Under the pieces are notes generated by a model. That model searched no databases. It was given only the letters and a program-made list of their open reading frames with translations, and was not told the DNA's origin. This document shows positions 54,586 to 64,000 of a stretch of DNA of 64,000 bases, piece by piece. The DNA lies in contig BROI01000007.1 of assembly GCA_027923505.1 (NCBI GenBank), positions 744,001 through 808,000 of the forward strand. Direction: 5' to 3'. How positions within the stretch are numbered: position 1 is the stretch's first letter; every line of letters begins with the position of its first letter. The position numbers and the translations under genes were made by a program. Source of the stretch: Mayamaea pseudoterrestris. Taxonomy: Eukaryota; Bacillariophyta; Bacillariophyceae; Sellaphorales; Sellaphoraceae.

Positions 54586-54951
54586 TGTACGTTTGATCAA
54601 GTGGACTCAATGCAAGCAGCTGGAGGCTCGTTCTGTGCCATGCATTGATCATCTCATCATCGTCGTCCATCACAATCTGGAGGGCGTGACAGGTTAAGCA
54701 TCGGTACCGTTACGACGTGCTGATCTTGAAAAGTCCCAGGGCATATCCTAATGCAAGCATGTTTGTTATGCCAGTCGGTCTTACTTGAGTTGCTTGAGAG
54801 TCATACAGGCCCAATCACTTATTATTGCCCCTTCAATGGCGACTCCCAGAGAAAAGTCGGAGCAACGCATGCTCTCAGTCAACCAACATTCTATTCACGC
54901 CAAATTGGCTGGCAGTAAAGTCTCGGCGACCGGTGAAATATTGTTCAATGA
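54586..54951. other. Divergent promoter region, 366 bp
   Basis: Between the plastid-protein gene and the DUF6824 gene. No supported gene seen. Confidence 0.3.
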
Positions 54952-55779
54952 ATGAATGGATACAAAAGACTTTATATTATGCCGCAGACAAGACGACGAA
55001 GCAGAAATACAACGAGTGATAGCTCCACCAAGCAGCAAGTGGTTGTGGTTGCAGACGATGAGGAGGAGGACGAGACTGATAAATCATCGCAGCACCAGCA
55101 GCACTTCAACAATGTTTTGAATCGACAACCGGCCCATGTTGCAGCAGCGGCGGCATCTCAATCAACCACTAATTCGGTATTTCCAGTCACATCAACGAGC
55201 GACGCCTTGTTTGTGCCGCCATTCTTGGGACGCTACGTGACGCCGACCGACGACTGGTCACACCTCAAAAGCAGGAGCCACCGGTCAGCCATGAATCCAT
55301 CAGCGACGCCATCGTCATCTGCATCATCGACCACAACCACTGCGAAACCACTGCAACGGAAACATGCTAGTCATCCGCGAGAGCCACTACCAAACGACGT
55401 TGTCTGCGGGAGAGGCAAAGGCAGCTACAACTGCCCGGGCAATCGCAAGTTTCGCGCCGTCGTCAAAAAGTACATGCATCAATACGTGACGGCCAAGACC
55501 AAGGTGGACAAGAGCACTGTTTTACAGGCCGTCTTGAATTCATTCGTATCCGCCACCAATGGCCGCTTCGTCAAGTACGACAAGTCGCTGCAAACGTATG
55601 TGGAAATTCCTTTGCATGAGGCTCGCGAAAAGGTGGGACACGCCATGCGGGAGGCGCTGGCGGCCGAGGAATTGGTGGAGGGCAAGCAGGAGGCCCAGCA
55701 TGCCTTTCAGGTCAAGCACAAGAGCTTGCTCGAGCAGCAGAGGGAGATTTTTGAAAAAATGGTCAAGGAAAGTGCGTAA
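54952..55779 (+). CDS. DUF6824-domain protein (diatom-type)
   Basis: The 275-residue protein carries the DUF6824 domain at about residues 145-240, beginning DVVCGRGKGSYNCPGNRKF and continuing HQYVTAKTKVDKSTVLQAV, GRFVKYD and REKVGHAMREAL. The Cys-Gly-Arg-Gly opening with N-x-x-G-N-x-x-[FY] is the domain hallmark. These domains are strongly expanded in diatoms and are thought to be nuclear or regulatory, but no activity is known. The N-terminus is basic then acidic and low-complexity (DDEEEDE), and the C-terminus is a likely coiled coil (LLEQQREIFEKMVKE). Start at 54952, or at Met10 (54979, MPQTRRRSR). Confidence 0.88.
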   Translation: MNGYKRLYIMPQTRRRSRNTTSDSSTKQQVVVVADDEEEDETDKSSQHQQHFNNVLNRQPAHVAAAAASQSTTNSVFPVTSTSDALFVPPFLGRYVTPTDDWSHLKSRSHRSAMNPSATPSSSASSTTTTAKPLQRKHASHPREPLPNDVVCGRGKGSYNCPGNRKFRAVVKKYMHQYVTAKTKVDKSTVLQAVLNSFVSATNGRFVKYDKSLQTYVEIPLHEAREKVGHAMREALAAEELVEGKQEAQHAFQVKHKSLLEQQREIFEKMVKESA

Positions 55780-56077
55780 AGCTTAAAGCTTGCATACTTT
55801 GGCAAGTAGTCTTTCACTCGAGTTGCATTTTCACAGGTCGCACATGATGCGATAGTCGATTCAAGCTTTTTGTAATCAAGCTAATATTTATTGAGCGATG
55901 CAGCTGTACGACGTAACGTTGCCAAAATTGGAAACTACAGCCAGCTTGTAGATTCTTACTCTGCACTTCGGCTGACCTGTCGACCTGCGACATAATGGTA
56001 GCAATGATGATTTTAGAAAATTCATATTAACAGATAAGAGCCTTAAGTAGTATACCTATATTGTTCTGGTAGGATTT

Positions 56078-56797
56078 TTAATCAAGGTCATCCATTGTCG
56101 CTCTATCTAAACCATCAGGTGCCGTTTCGACCTGGTCGGTGTCAGTCGTTGCGTCGGCAGCTTCTTCATCGCCCGCGAAATGCGTCGTCTCAGTCTCTGC
56201 CTTGGGTGCAACTGCGACAGCTGTAGATTGATCCTGATGGCCCTGCGAAGTATTGTCTCCTGCATTCGAGTCTCCCTCATGGTCCTTCTTCGTTCGCTCG
56301 GTTATTATACTCACGCTATCAGGGTTCGCACTGTAAATGAAACAGGAGCAGCAACCCAGCACAATGCCAGTTATCAAAAAGACAGGAAATATAATCCAGA
56401 GAGCATCGTAACCACTTTCTCCCTCTGATGAATCTTGCAGCTTGCCAACAATGCAGCAAACGATAATTAGCTGAAGAATGGAACTGCAACACGTCCGAAC
56501 CGTCTTGACTTGTTGATCCATTGCACTTTGTTCAGCCTGTGCGTGGGCTGCCTGCCAAGCATGGTAAGCAGCTTCGAAATCAATATCTGGTTCATTAGAA
56601 GAGGCGCCAGGTGTGTCGGGATTATCTTCGGCGACGGGAGCTGGATCAGGTCTTGACTCTCCCTCACCACCAATATCGGGCTTGCTGCTGTCGCCCGATT
56701 CTAAAACTTTCGCAACCACAGGTGTGTCATCAATCGATGATGATTCTTTTAAATCGTTTGATACACCGCTGTCAACCGGATCAATTGAACTTGGCAC
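56078..56797 (-). CDS. Membrane-protein reading frame abutting the E2 gene, lacking its own ATG
   Basis: About 239 codons with a protein-like composition start right at the end of the E2 frame in another frame. There is no ATG for the first 92 codons; the first is at 56521 (MDQQVKTVRTCC). The protein has a Ser/Asp/Pro-rich linker, a helix EAAYHAWQAAHAQAEQ, two membrane segments (SSILQLIIVCCIVGKL and ALWIIFPVFLITGIVLGCC), and an acidic tail. Either it is the C-terminal half of the E2 gene, read after a one-base frameshift or a small unseen intron, or a separate gene starting at 56521. The former explains both the missing ATG and the truncated E2. Confidence 0.55.
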   Translation of the reverse strand: MPSSIDPVDSGVSNDLKESSSIDDTPVVAKVLESGDSSKPDIGGEGESRPDPAPVAEDNPDTPGASSNEPDIDFEAAYHAWQAAHAQAEQSAMDQQVKTVRTCCSSILQLIIVCCIVGKLQDSSEGESGYDALWIIFPVFLITGIVLGCCSCFIYSANPDSVSIITERTKKDHEGDSNAGDNTSQGHQDQSTAVAVAPKAETETTHFAGDEEAADATTDTDQVETAPDGLDRATMDDLD

Positions 56798-57292
56798 GAC
56801 ATTCCGTCATGATCGCTAAGCAAAGCTAGTATTGCTCGACATGCCGCCTGCAGGCCCCATGCTGGCGACCATTCCTTTTTGAGTATATCCAGACAAATCT
56901 CACCAGTCCGAAAGTGAACGTTAGGATGAAAAATCTGTTTGCAATGAGTAAGATGAATGTACGGTGAACGACAGAGGAATGAGTAGACGGTGTCTCGAGC
57001 AAACAAAACCAATCGGGCCTCGACACACGTTGCAATACGCTACGGACCTACGTACCTTTGTGCAAAACACAATAGACGGCGGCGCCAGTGGGTAGTCACT
57101 TCCGCATCGAATAACCAATTCAAAGACACCTCCCTCGTAAGGAGTATCTTCTGGTCCCTTGATCCAAGCCTTCCATAATAAAAGATTGTCCGTCGAAGCG
57201 ATGCGAAGGAAAACGTGAGAATCTGCTTCCTGCTTCTGCAATACTTGGAGTTCTTTGCGCAGGCGTTTTGCGGCGGCGGTTGATTGAGACAT
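56749..57292 (-). CDS. Ubiquitin-conjugating enzyme E2, Pex4-like, one intron
   Basis: Exons 57292-57056 and 56934-56749 are joined by a 121-bp GT..AG intron (IVFCTK|IFHPNV). The ATG at 57292 starts MSQSTAAAKRLRKELQ. The E2 fold has NLLLWKAWIKGPEDTPYEGG, YPLAPPSIVF, HPN in IFHPNVHFRTGEIC with the catalytic Cys, and LKKEWSPAWGLQAACRAILALLSD. The sequence is closest to Pex4, the peroxisomal E2 that mono-ubiquitinates Pex5 for recycling. Read in its own frame it ends after 140 residues, without the last E2 helices, and its C-terminus runs into the next frame (56078-56797), which holds membrane segments. In yeast and plants Pex4 needs the membrane partner Pex22. Confidence 0.8.
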
Positions 57293-58135
57293 GATTTGAA
57301 ATAAATCAAAGATTGTCTGACAGTAGTAGGGTGCTTGTACACTGCTGCGGTAGGTGATATTACTTCCCAGCAGGCTGCTGGTCGTCCAATGTGTTTGTTC
57401 TTGGCCGCGACAGGACGTCTCGACGACGTGATCCAAGAAGAATGTCGCACCGCAACTTTGGAATTGGCGCGACGGCGCGCCACGACATCATGCCGAATCG
57501 CGATCACCACGTCGGCCATCAGACGAAACTTCCTCGTTTACCGGTAGCATAAGCTTTCATTGACTGCGGAAACCTTTATATGATAGTGAGATGTTCATAT
57601 TTTCTGTGAATCAAAGGCAAAGCTGTGAATGCAGCGAAGGAACAAACCGAATCCATTCCTCACTCCTCACTGCACCCTTGTCGTTTCACCCTTTTTTCGA
57701 CCAGCGATTGGCCATCAGCATTTGCTTTGAAGGACTCAAGGAGACAATGTAGCATGTCCATACAATCATGAGCTTTGTGGATATCGAGAGGAACGTTTCG
57801 AGCGAGGCGGACTCATTCATCGGATCGTGTCACGACTGACTCGCCCAACGTACACGACTTTTATGTATTCTATTATCTCAAGCAGTCACTCTTCAACTTG
57901 ATTTCGGGAATCCAAAGCATTAGCGATTGCAGTAACATGTCCAGGAGCAGTTGAGCGCAAGAAACGGCGAACACACACGAGCTCAGTCATCGGCATCGTC
58001 ATCATCAACATCATGCTCTTTCTCCTCTTGCTTCGATGCGGCAGCAAACACAAGTCTCGATCAGACCAAAACACGAGCAAGGTGGCTTCTCTCCCGTCCA
58101 GTCTGAGCCCATCGTATCGATCGATACTGCTTGTC
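57293..58135. other. Divergent intergenic region, 843 bp
   Basis: Between the E2 gene (minus) and a coiled-coil gene (plus). Frames are shadows or weak; a minus-strand frame overlapping the next gene's first exon is rejected. No RNA gene seen. Confidence 0.3.
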
Positions 58136-59105
58136 ATGATGAGAATGGAAGCCGAAAGAGTTGTGGAGCAAATTAAAACGTGCATGGCCATCTTGAAGGA
58201 ACTCAGGTCTGGAGAGGTACAGAAAAGAGGTTGCAACGCAATGCACTCCGTTTTTTATAATCGCACTCACATTGACTCATGGCAATCTTTATTTCAATCG
58301 TCGTTCTACATAGGTCTACGCATCCGAGACGACCTCACTCTATCCCTTGGGTGATGCTATGGTCTTTGAAGAATCGGCATACACGAACGCACTTGATGCC
58401 ATTCAACAGCGCGACAATGACATGGCCGGACAGTGGCTGGAAATGGCTAAATTGGCGCAGCAATATGCCAAGGCGCTTACCAAGTATTTAAAGCAAGAGC
58501 CAGCATTCTTTAAGGTGGTTGGTGAAAGGAAGAAGGACATGGCCTTGGACGTGGTCGAGCACGACACCAACCACATGGCCGAGCCCGGCTTGGAGGAATG
58601 GAGCCACGCGGCAGCTTTGGACTTTGACATTCATGATGGTAGCTCATCATTGTCAGCCGACGAGCCAGTGAAAAAGCAATTGTGGCGCATGGATCCAATT
58701 GTCACAAAGAATTTTTCGCAAAAGAATGTCAAGGATGACGACAGTGTCGCTGTCGAGGAGGAGGATGAGAGCCGAGAGGAATTGTACGAGTTGGTGATTG
58801 TGGACTTGGCCTCCAAGGTAGGAATTGATCGCGACCCCGTGACTGTCGATGTGACGGCTGCGTTTGACGACGAATGGATTTTGCCAACGACATGGAAATC
58901 AGCGAGTGCGGTGGCGTCGGATGATGCCGCTTGTCGCGCGTTCTATCAAATGGACGCTGCGTTAGAGGATCAATTTACCGCTCGGCAAGCTATGCGCCTT
59001 TTCGAGTCGTCGGACAGTTGCAAGGGATCGACGGATGCCTTGGTTGGTCATTTTCAGTGTCCGCGCAAGCTTCCGCAGACTGGGCCGCCGGTTGCGCAAC
59101 AATAG
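58136..59105 (+). CDS. Hypothetical helical protein, one intron
   Basis: Exons 58136-58216 and 58314-59105 are joined by a 97-bp GT..AG intron (SGE|VYASETTSLYPLG). The start is the ATG at 58136 (MMRMEAERVVEQIKTCM); a frame from 58013 also reaches it. The N-terminal half is helical and probably a tetratricopeptide-like or coiled coil (ALDAIQQRDNDMAGQWLEMAK, then AQQYAKALTKYLKQEPAFF). A linker, acidic DDDSVAVEEEDESREEL, and a C-terminal region with DDEWILPTTWKSASA follow. No known domain is recognised, so no function is proposed. Confidence 0.6.
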
Positions 59106-60375
59106 CATGTACGGGCACAATTGTGTTTATTCGACTGCTTGCAGCGTCAATGAACAAGGTTATGCAGACGTACTACAGCGATATAGCTTCTACGTCGTCA
59201 TATACAGATTAGTAGTACCTTGCTTATCGGTTAGTGGCGTGAATCCCATTACAAACCAATTCACGTACTGGTCCCGGAGATGAATGTCCGTTATTGCCCA
59301 GATGATGCATGCAGCTTGCTTTCAAGTCTGCTAGAGTGGGCCAGTTTGCACCACTGGCCCGTCCATTGACGCATTCGTGTTGCGTCAAACACCGAATCGT
59401 GCTTCATATCGTATGTACCTCTCCATGTCGGAAATGCTATGCTTGCCTGGTTCCAAGTCAAATGTACCGGTATCAACATGCGATATGTATTGGCTGTATT
59501 CCAACACTGCCGCCAAGGCGCCAAGGTGCATTCTTTCGTCAACGAGAGAAAAAAGAGGTTTGACATGAAGAGGCAGAAGAGGCAGAAGATTGGATGGATA
59601 CATCTGTATTCAGTCATGTCAGTAGTCCGCGAAACATGCCGGAGTATGCCATCTGCCATCTGCCTGAAAGGTGTTCTGCGCCCCAAAGATCCAGAATGCT
59701 TTTGTACACAGTGCGAGGTGCGTGAGGCGTGAGCGAGTGCGGAGTGCGCCGCTTACGTGACGCTTATGTTTGATGTATAGTCTCAGTGGTTGAAGCGACG
59801 TCTTGAACGAATTCAGCTTTTTGGTAAGGTGACAGTCAAGCTACAGGTCAGTCGTTGTGCAGCACCGAAATGGAACAATTTGGAAGGATGCTGCGAGATG
59901 CGAGACAGACGGTTGCTCTGTCAAGAGCCTCGGCACCGGCACAATCTCTGTCCTCTATGGCTCGTAAAGATTAAAACATTTGAGCAGTTATCTATTGTCG
60001 GAGACTACGCTCACTTTCCAATATACCGATGAATAAAGCATCAAGCATGGTCTGGTCAACCGCACGACAACGACGCCATCACCAACTTGTTGAAGTTCCG
60101 TCGGAGCGTGGAGTACATCATACTTCATTGATATTTATGCTTTGTCAATGCGATTCGTTCGTTTCTTTTATTATAGCCTTACGACTTAGTATTCATTGTT
60201 TTGTGTTTTCAACTATTGCCTGTGACTGAGCTTTCACGCGTGTACACTTTGTTTTCCATCTCATCGCAACGTGATTGTTCCGTCACAGACAGCACGCAAG
60301 ATCGTTGACGCCAACAATCGCGTCAATCATTCTCTGAATAAAAAACTGCCCTTGACATCTCATTACACGACCATA
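59106..60375. other. Intergenic region, about 1.27 kb
   Basis: Between the coiled-coil gene and the TDO-like fusion gene, both plus strand. Several short frames on both strands (for example around 59439-59732) have no protein-like features. No RNA gene or repeat was recognised. The fusion-gene promoter should lie in the last few hundred bases. Confidence 0.3.
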
Positions 60376-62587
60376 ATGAGCAGTTACGAAAGCAAGAAAA
60401 ACATGACTGTGAATGCAGTGGAGATTAGCGCTGGTGACTACTACAAAAGTTGGGTCGCCTACGACGCCCTTGTGCAGGCGTCGTCACAATCGTCCTTTCG
60501 ATCAGTTTGGAAGGTTTTGGCGTGCACTTGCTGCCCCGAGCCAACTTGCTGGGAGTCACAAGTTACTGAAATACTACCAGCGAACTTACTATCGCGAATT
60601 CGTTGGTATGACCATGCTCTTGGAGGTGAAAATGCTTGTTCGTCTGCAAATGCATCCACAAGTTCATTGTCATCTGCCGACTTGCACCAACTCCGCGAAC
60701 ACTTTGTATCGCATCATCAGCGAATCGAACTCATTCTAGTCGCCCTTCAGCCAAGTCTTGAGCGCATCTGCAGTCTTATGCGATACCAAATCGAGCAACA
60801 CGAGCAGTTGCAGCAGTTGAATCTTGTTGACGCTCGATTCATCGTGCAGGAATGCAAATACGCTTGCAATGGATGGGTTGCTGTCACGCATCTCATGCGA
60901 GGAGTAGCGAAACTGGATCGCATGAAATATTTGAAATATGTGACGTCTCTAGCGGGGGTCTCTGGTGGGAACTCGCCGAACATGATGGCGCTGACCCACA
61001 AAACTGGTTCTCTCGAGTCGTTCTTTGCCAGACTCTCGGATGAAACATTGTCGCAGCACATGAATAATCAGACACCTGTCGGTTTAGTTGCACAAGCCTT
61101 TATGGATTGCCTAGATGCTCTTTCGCGTTGCTGGCTCGATCACGTTGTCACGGCCACGACAGCCATTGGAATTACGCACGGAACCAAGGGCACGCCAAAT
61201 ACCATTTTAGTCGAGCGCGTACTACGACGCTTGCATGGGTCGCGACTTTTGAAGGCACTGGGGTCTTTGCGGACTCCCATGACAGGAACTGGAATTGAAA
61301 TGCGCCAGTTGCGCGATTATGAAACGTATCCATTGGCGGATCACTATGTTGCCTTGTTTGACGATGTAGGACCCGAGTTTGGAACGCACTCCATTGGATT
61401 TCCGCCGCGAATATTTGATGAGGCCAAGCGAGAGTTTGCCGAGATTCGGCGCTCGCAACGAACAAAACTTTGGGAGTACTTCTACAAGACGATTCGGCCA
61501 GCATATTGCCTTGAGCTAAAGCGGCTGCTTGTCGGAGTGGATGGAGAAGATTTTGCGTTTGGTATCGGACTTGGATCCAGCGTCACAGAAGTTTTGGCTC
61601 GACTCGTGGCTTCGATTCAACTACTTGTCAAGGCATCTGATCTGACGGTGTGGATGGCAGACGATGAGTTTGTCACGTTTCAGAGGGTCGCTGCTCTGTT
61701 GGGACAGTCTGGAGCGACAGTTCGACGTACTTCAATCTATGACGTAGTGGAGCAGTCCACTGCTAATTTACTTTCGCCTAGCGATGCGATGGGCGAGGAA
61801 AAGGAGGAACAAGAGCAAATTGAAAGGCTTGTGTTTGTTTCGCTCGTTAATTCATGTACACAGAAAGTCGTGTCGGTTGATTGGATTGAGCATGTACCGC
61901 TCAGTACTATTGTCGTATTGGACGTGACCCAAGCTGTGGCCAATCTACCGCTAACTTTGGGACCTGTAGTGGTTCGGCCAAATGTATTTCTGGTCGGATC
62001 ACTTATCAAGGTAAGCGAAGTGAAAGCTCGCATGTTACAGATTTGTGTGCATTCTCAAAAATTTTGCCATTGTCCAGCACGCCCGTTGTGGCGAAGGACT
62101 TGGATTTCTCACGTATCCGGCGGCAGAAATTGGCGTTATTGCTAGTCCGGCGAGCGGATGGACAGCATCACTCAGCGGGCTCGTCGAAAACGAGACGCTG
62201 GTGACTGGAACACACCAGCTCCTCTACGATGACGGTTTGGAGTGGGACGGCGGAACACCGTCCTGTGTTGAGGCGTCCTTTGTTGCAACCAGTGTTCTAA
62301 AAACCATGGCAAATGTGCAGTCGCAACATGACTATGTGCAAAATATCAAAATCGCCTTCCTTGCTCGCGTTCGAACGTTGCTCTCTGATTCGCAAGTGGC
62401 GGCGCTGTCGGATTCGAACACTATAGCCATTCCAGTCACCAAGATTGTTGAGAATCTTCCATTCGGACTGGATTACAAAATTGTGCATGGGGTGGCTTAT
62501 CTACGAATCGGCTTTGGCGTTCACAATCTCGATTACCATTTGGATGCGCTAGTGGAATTGCTGGAAGCAACGGGCATGCTTTCTTAA
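60376..62587 (+). CDS. TDO-like heme domain fused to a PLP class V (kynureninase-like) domain, one intron
   Basis: Exons 60376-62010 and 62078-62587 are joined by a 67-bp GT..AG intron at GSLIK|HARCGEG and give 714 residues. Residues of about 20-370 align with tryptophan 2,3-dioxygenase: DYYKSWVAYDALVQA (for Y-x-D-Y-L-x-L-D-x-L-L-x-A), VSHHQRIELILVALQ (distal-His HQ-x-x-E-L block, H114), GVSGGNSPNM, and DHVVTATTAIGITHGTKGT, which matches the proximal-His N-H-V...G...G-T-G-G block (H256). The Arg that binds the Trp carboxylate in TDO is not evident. Residues of about 375-714 resemble fold-type I PLP enzymes, with IVVLDVTQAVANLPLTLG (Asp516) and VGSLIKHARCGEG (probable Schiff-base Lys545). The chemistry may be tryptophan/indole-related, but the substrate is unknown. 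Confidence 0.7.
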
Positions 62588-62680
62588 ATATAAACGTATG
62601 CAATACATGAATGAATGATGCGAAGCATGATTGACTATTTATTTATACACGAGGACCATAGTTTGAGTTATGTTCTGCCG

Positions 62681-63967
62681 CTACAAGAAATCCATCCACT
62701 CCTCAGCGTCGGCAGGCATCGCCCAAACCAACAGGTCGCGCGCGTCTTGTGTCCACTTTTTATAAATCTTTTTGGAAATGACTTGAACCTTTGCCAAACG
62801 ACACTGCTGTGATTGAAATTTCTCGAATGCATCCTTCTTCAGATTATTGAAGACGACGGCGACAACAGCCTTGCCATTTGCGTACACAGTCGAAAAGTCG
62901 GTTTGGTGCTCCTTGATTTTGCTTACCAATACAGACTTGAGCTTTAACACCACATTGATAATTTCGCCACGCTTGCCTCTTGTCTTTGGTGGGAGTATAT
63001 GATGATCGCTTGTGGACAAGCTTTCGGTCATTTCGGAGTGATTGCCCTTCGTCATGAACTTACGGTCGTAGACAAAAGCATGGGGCTTCCAGTCAATGTC
63101 GCGAAACGTCGTCGGCTCTTGAGCCAAGCACCACCCGATGATTAAATAATCTCTCTCGCCCATTGTCGGGAATGGCGCATCATCAATCGTAAGGTTGGAC
63201 TGCGAAGCAGCGGCAGATACAACTTTGTGCGGCACCACTGACAAAAACTCCAAGTCGACACCCTCTCGAGGAGGCATTGATGTTGCACCATCACTATTAA
63301 AAGGGTAATTGACTGCTGCACAATATACCATGAATAAGCAGAGTATCGTCACTGCAGCGACTAGAGCCAGTGCAATCAGTATCTTGCGAGTGCTGGCGAT
63401 GCGATCCGGCAAACCCAACGCGGCATTGGCCAGTGGATGCTTGTTTTCCAAACCATCAGCGACAAATGAGGCAATATTAGTAATGTTCCCATCCGAAGCT
63501 CCGTCCATGTCAAGGATAAAATCGCAGGGCGCCGTCGACCACTCTGGAAGCTCCACTGCCAGAGCTCCAACCACCGAGAAAGTACTTGACTCGCTTTCAT
63601 TTAGCTCCATGATTCGACCAACAAGCTCCTGTGGCGGCATTGCTTTCATGTAAACAAGCGCTTGTTGGACAATCTTCTCTGCGCTCTCCAAGTCATGCAA
63701 AGCACTTGCGACGACGTCCATGATCATCGACATTGACGTTCCATCATCTCGTTCGTCAACTCCATTCACCTTACTCAAGTCATCAAGCACCGTCATCATC
63801 TCCAGCACATCGTCACGGTAACCCGTCATGACAGCCATGCAGGCGTACGCGGAAAAGATAGGATGAGAGATCATGAATGCGTCCAGGAGACGAGCCGCCA
63901 CGGTCATATCCAGACCACTCAACCAGCTCCCATTCAACCAGTACTGGGCAAGTTGTATAGCAGCCAT
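62681..63967 (-). CDS. Hypothetical single-pass membrane protein
   Basis: I do not recognise this 428-residue protein. The first about 195 residues are helical and mildly acidic (SGLDMTVAARLLDAFMISH, DLESAEKIVQQALVYM). A membrane helix lies at about residues 195-215 (ILIALALVAAVTILCLFMVY). The C-terminal domain has PTMGERDYLIIGWCLAQEPTT and WKPHAFVYDRKFM, a basic stretch KTRGKRGEIINVVLKLKS, and ends KKWTQDARDLLVWAMPADA. The ATG at 63967 is 34 bases from the window end, so an earlier exon cannot be excluded. It converges on the fusion gene, with about 93 bp between stops. Confidence 0.55.
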   Translation of the reverse strand: MAAIQLAQYWLNGSWLSGLDMTVAARLLDAFMISHPIFSAYACMAVMTGYRDDVLEMMTVLDDLSKVNGVDERDDGTSMSMIMDVVASALHDLESAEKIVQQALVYMKAMPPQELVGRIMELNESESSTFSVVGALAVELPEWSTAPCDFILDMDGASDGNITNIASFVADGLENKHPLANAALGLPDRIASTRKILIALALVAAVTILCLFMVYCAAVNYPFNSDGATSMPPREGVDLEFLSVVPHKVVSAAASQSNLTIDDAPFPTMGERDYLIIGWCLAQEPTTFRDIDWKPHAFVYDRKFMTKGNHSEMTESLSTSDHHILPPKTRGKRGEIINVVLKLKSVLVSKIKEHQTDFSTVYANGKAVVAVVFNNLKKDAFEKFQSQQCRLAKVQVISKKIYKKWTQDARDLLVWAMPADAEEWMDFL

Positions 63968-64000
63968 TTTACAGCGCCCACTAGTCTTGACGCGGTGATA

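Noticed and set aside
1-64000. tRNA, rRNA, CRISPR, transposon or virus-like sequence
   Set aside because: Reading by eye showed no cloverleaf with TTC-box context, no spaced repeat array, no transposase or reverse-transcriptase motifs, and no terminal repeats. A tRNA scan could still find one I missed.

Overview
The window looks like nuclear DNA of a diatom, or at least of a photosynthetic stramenopile with a secondary plastid. The evidence is a DUF6824-type protein (a domain expanded in diatoms), a diatom-type cyclin, helicase-associated-domain and acidic-tailed ankyrin proteins, and several proteins whose N-termini combine a signal peptide with an A-x-A|F/W-like cleavage site, as in diatom plastid bipartite targeting. 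A secreted Lys/Ser repeat protein resembling silaffins also fits. Genes are dense, lie on both strands, and have no intron or one or two short ones (67 to 121 bp, GT..AG). I saw no rRNA or tRNA gene, CRISPR array, operon, transposon or virus-like element.

Layout. 1-9 kb: coiled-coil protein, plastid-type alpha/beta-hydrolase lacking catalytic residues, methyltransferase-glycosyltransferase fusion, ER nucleotide-sugar transporter and a first exostosin-type glycosyltransferase. 9-15 kb: DNA ligase I, divergent from a serine galactosyltransferase/HPAT-like enzyme, then a low-complexity protein. 16-25 kb: cyclin, silaffin-like protein, helicase-associated-domain protein, a NAPE-PLD-like hydrolase with an apparent 3' frameshift, mitochondrial glycine-cleavage T protein and an ankyrin protein. 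25-34 kb: membrane-anchored GH3 glucosidase, a second ankyrin paralogue and an MFS transporter. 34-44 kb: small membrane protein, importin-4-like karyopherin, GLTP-fold protein with a signal peptide, GPATCH1-like splicing factor, two small unknown proteins and FolD. 44-52 kb: two tandem exostosin-type paralogues, a small plastid protein, a type II membrane protein and an O-fucosyltransferase-like protein. 52-64 kb: plastid DUF4079 protein, another plastid protein, DUF6824 protein, Pex4-like E2 abutting a membrane-protein frame, a coiled-coil protein, a TDO-like/PLP-enzyme fusion and an unknown membrane protein.

The recurring theme is secretory-pathway glycosylation: about six or seven type II Golgi/ER glycosyltransferase-like proteins plus a nucleotide-sugar transporter and a membrane-anchored glucosidase. 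Together with the silaffin-like protein this suits a cell that builds a heavily glycosylated, silica-bearing wall, though that link is inference. The most unusual items are the two-domain TDO-like/PLP protein (60376-62587), the silaffin-like protein (18448-18948), the Pex4-like E2 running into a transmembrane frame (56078-57292) and the pseudo-enzyme alpha/beta hydrolase (1005-2129).
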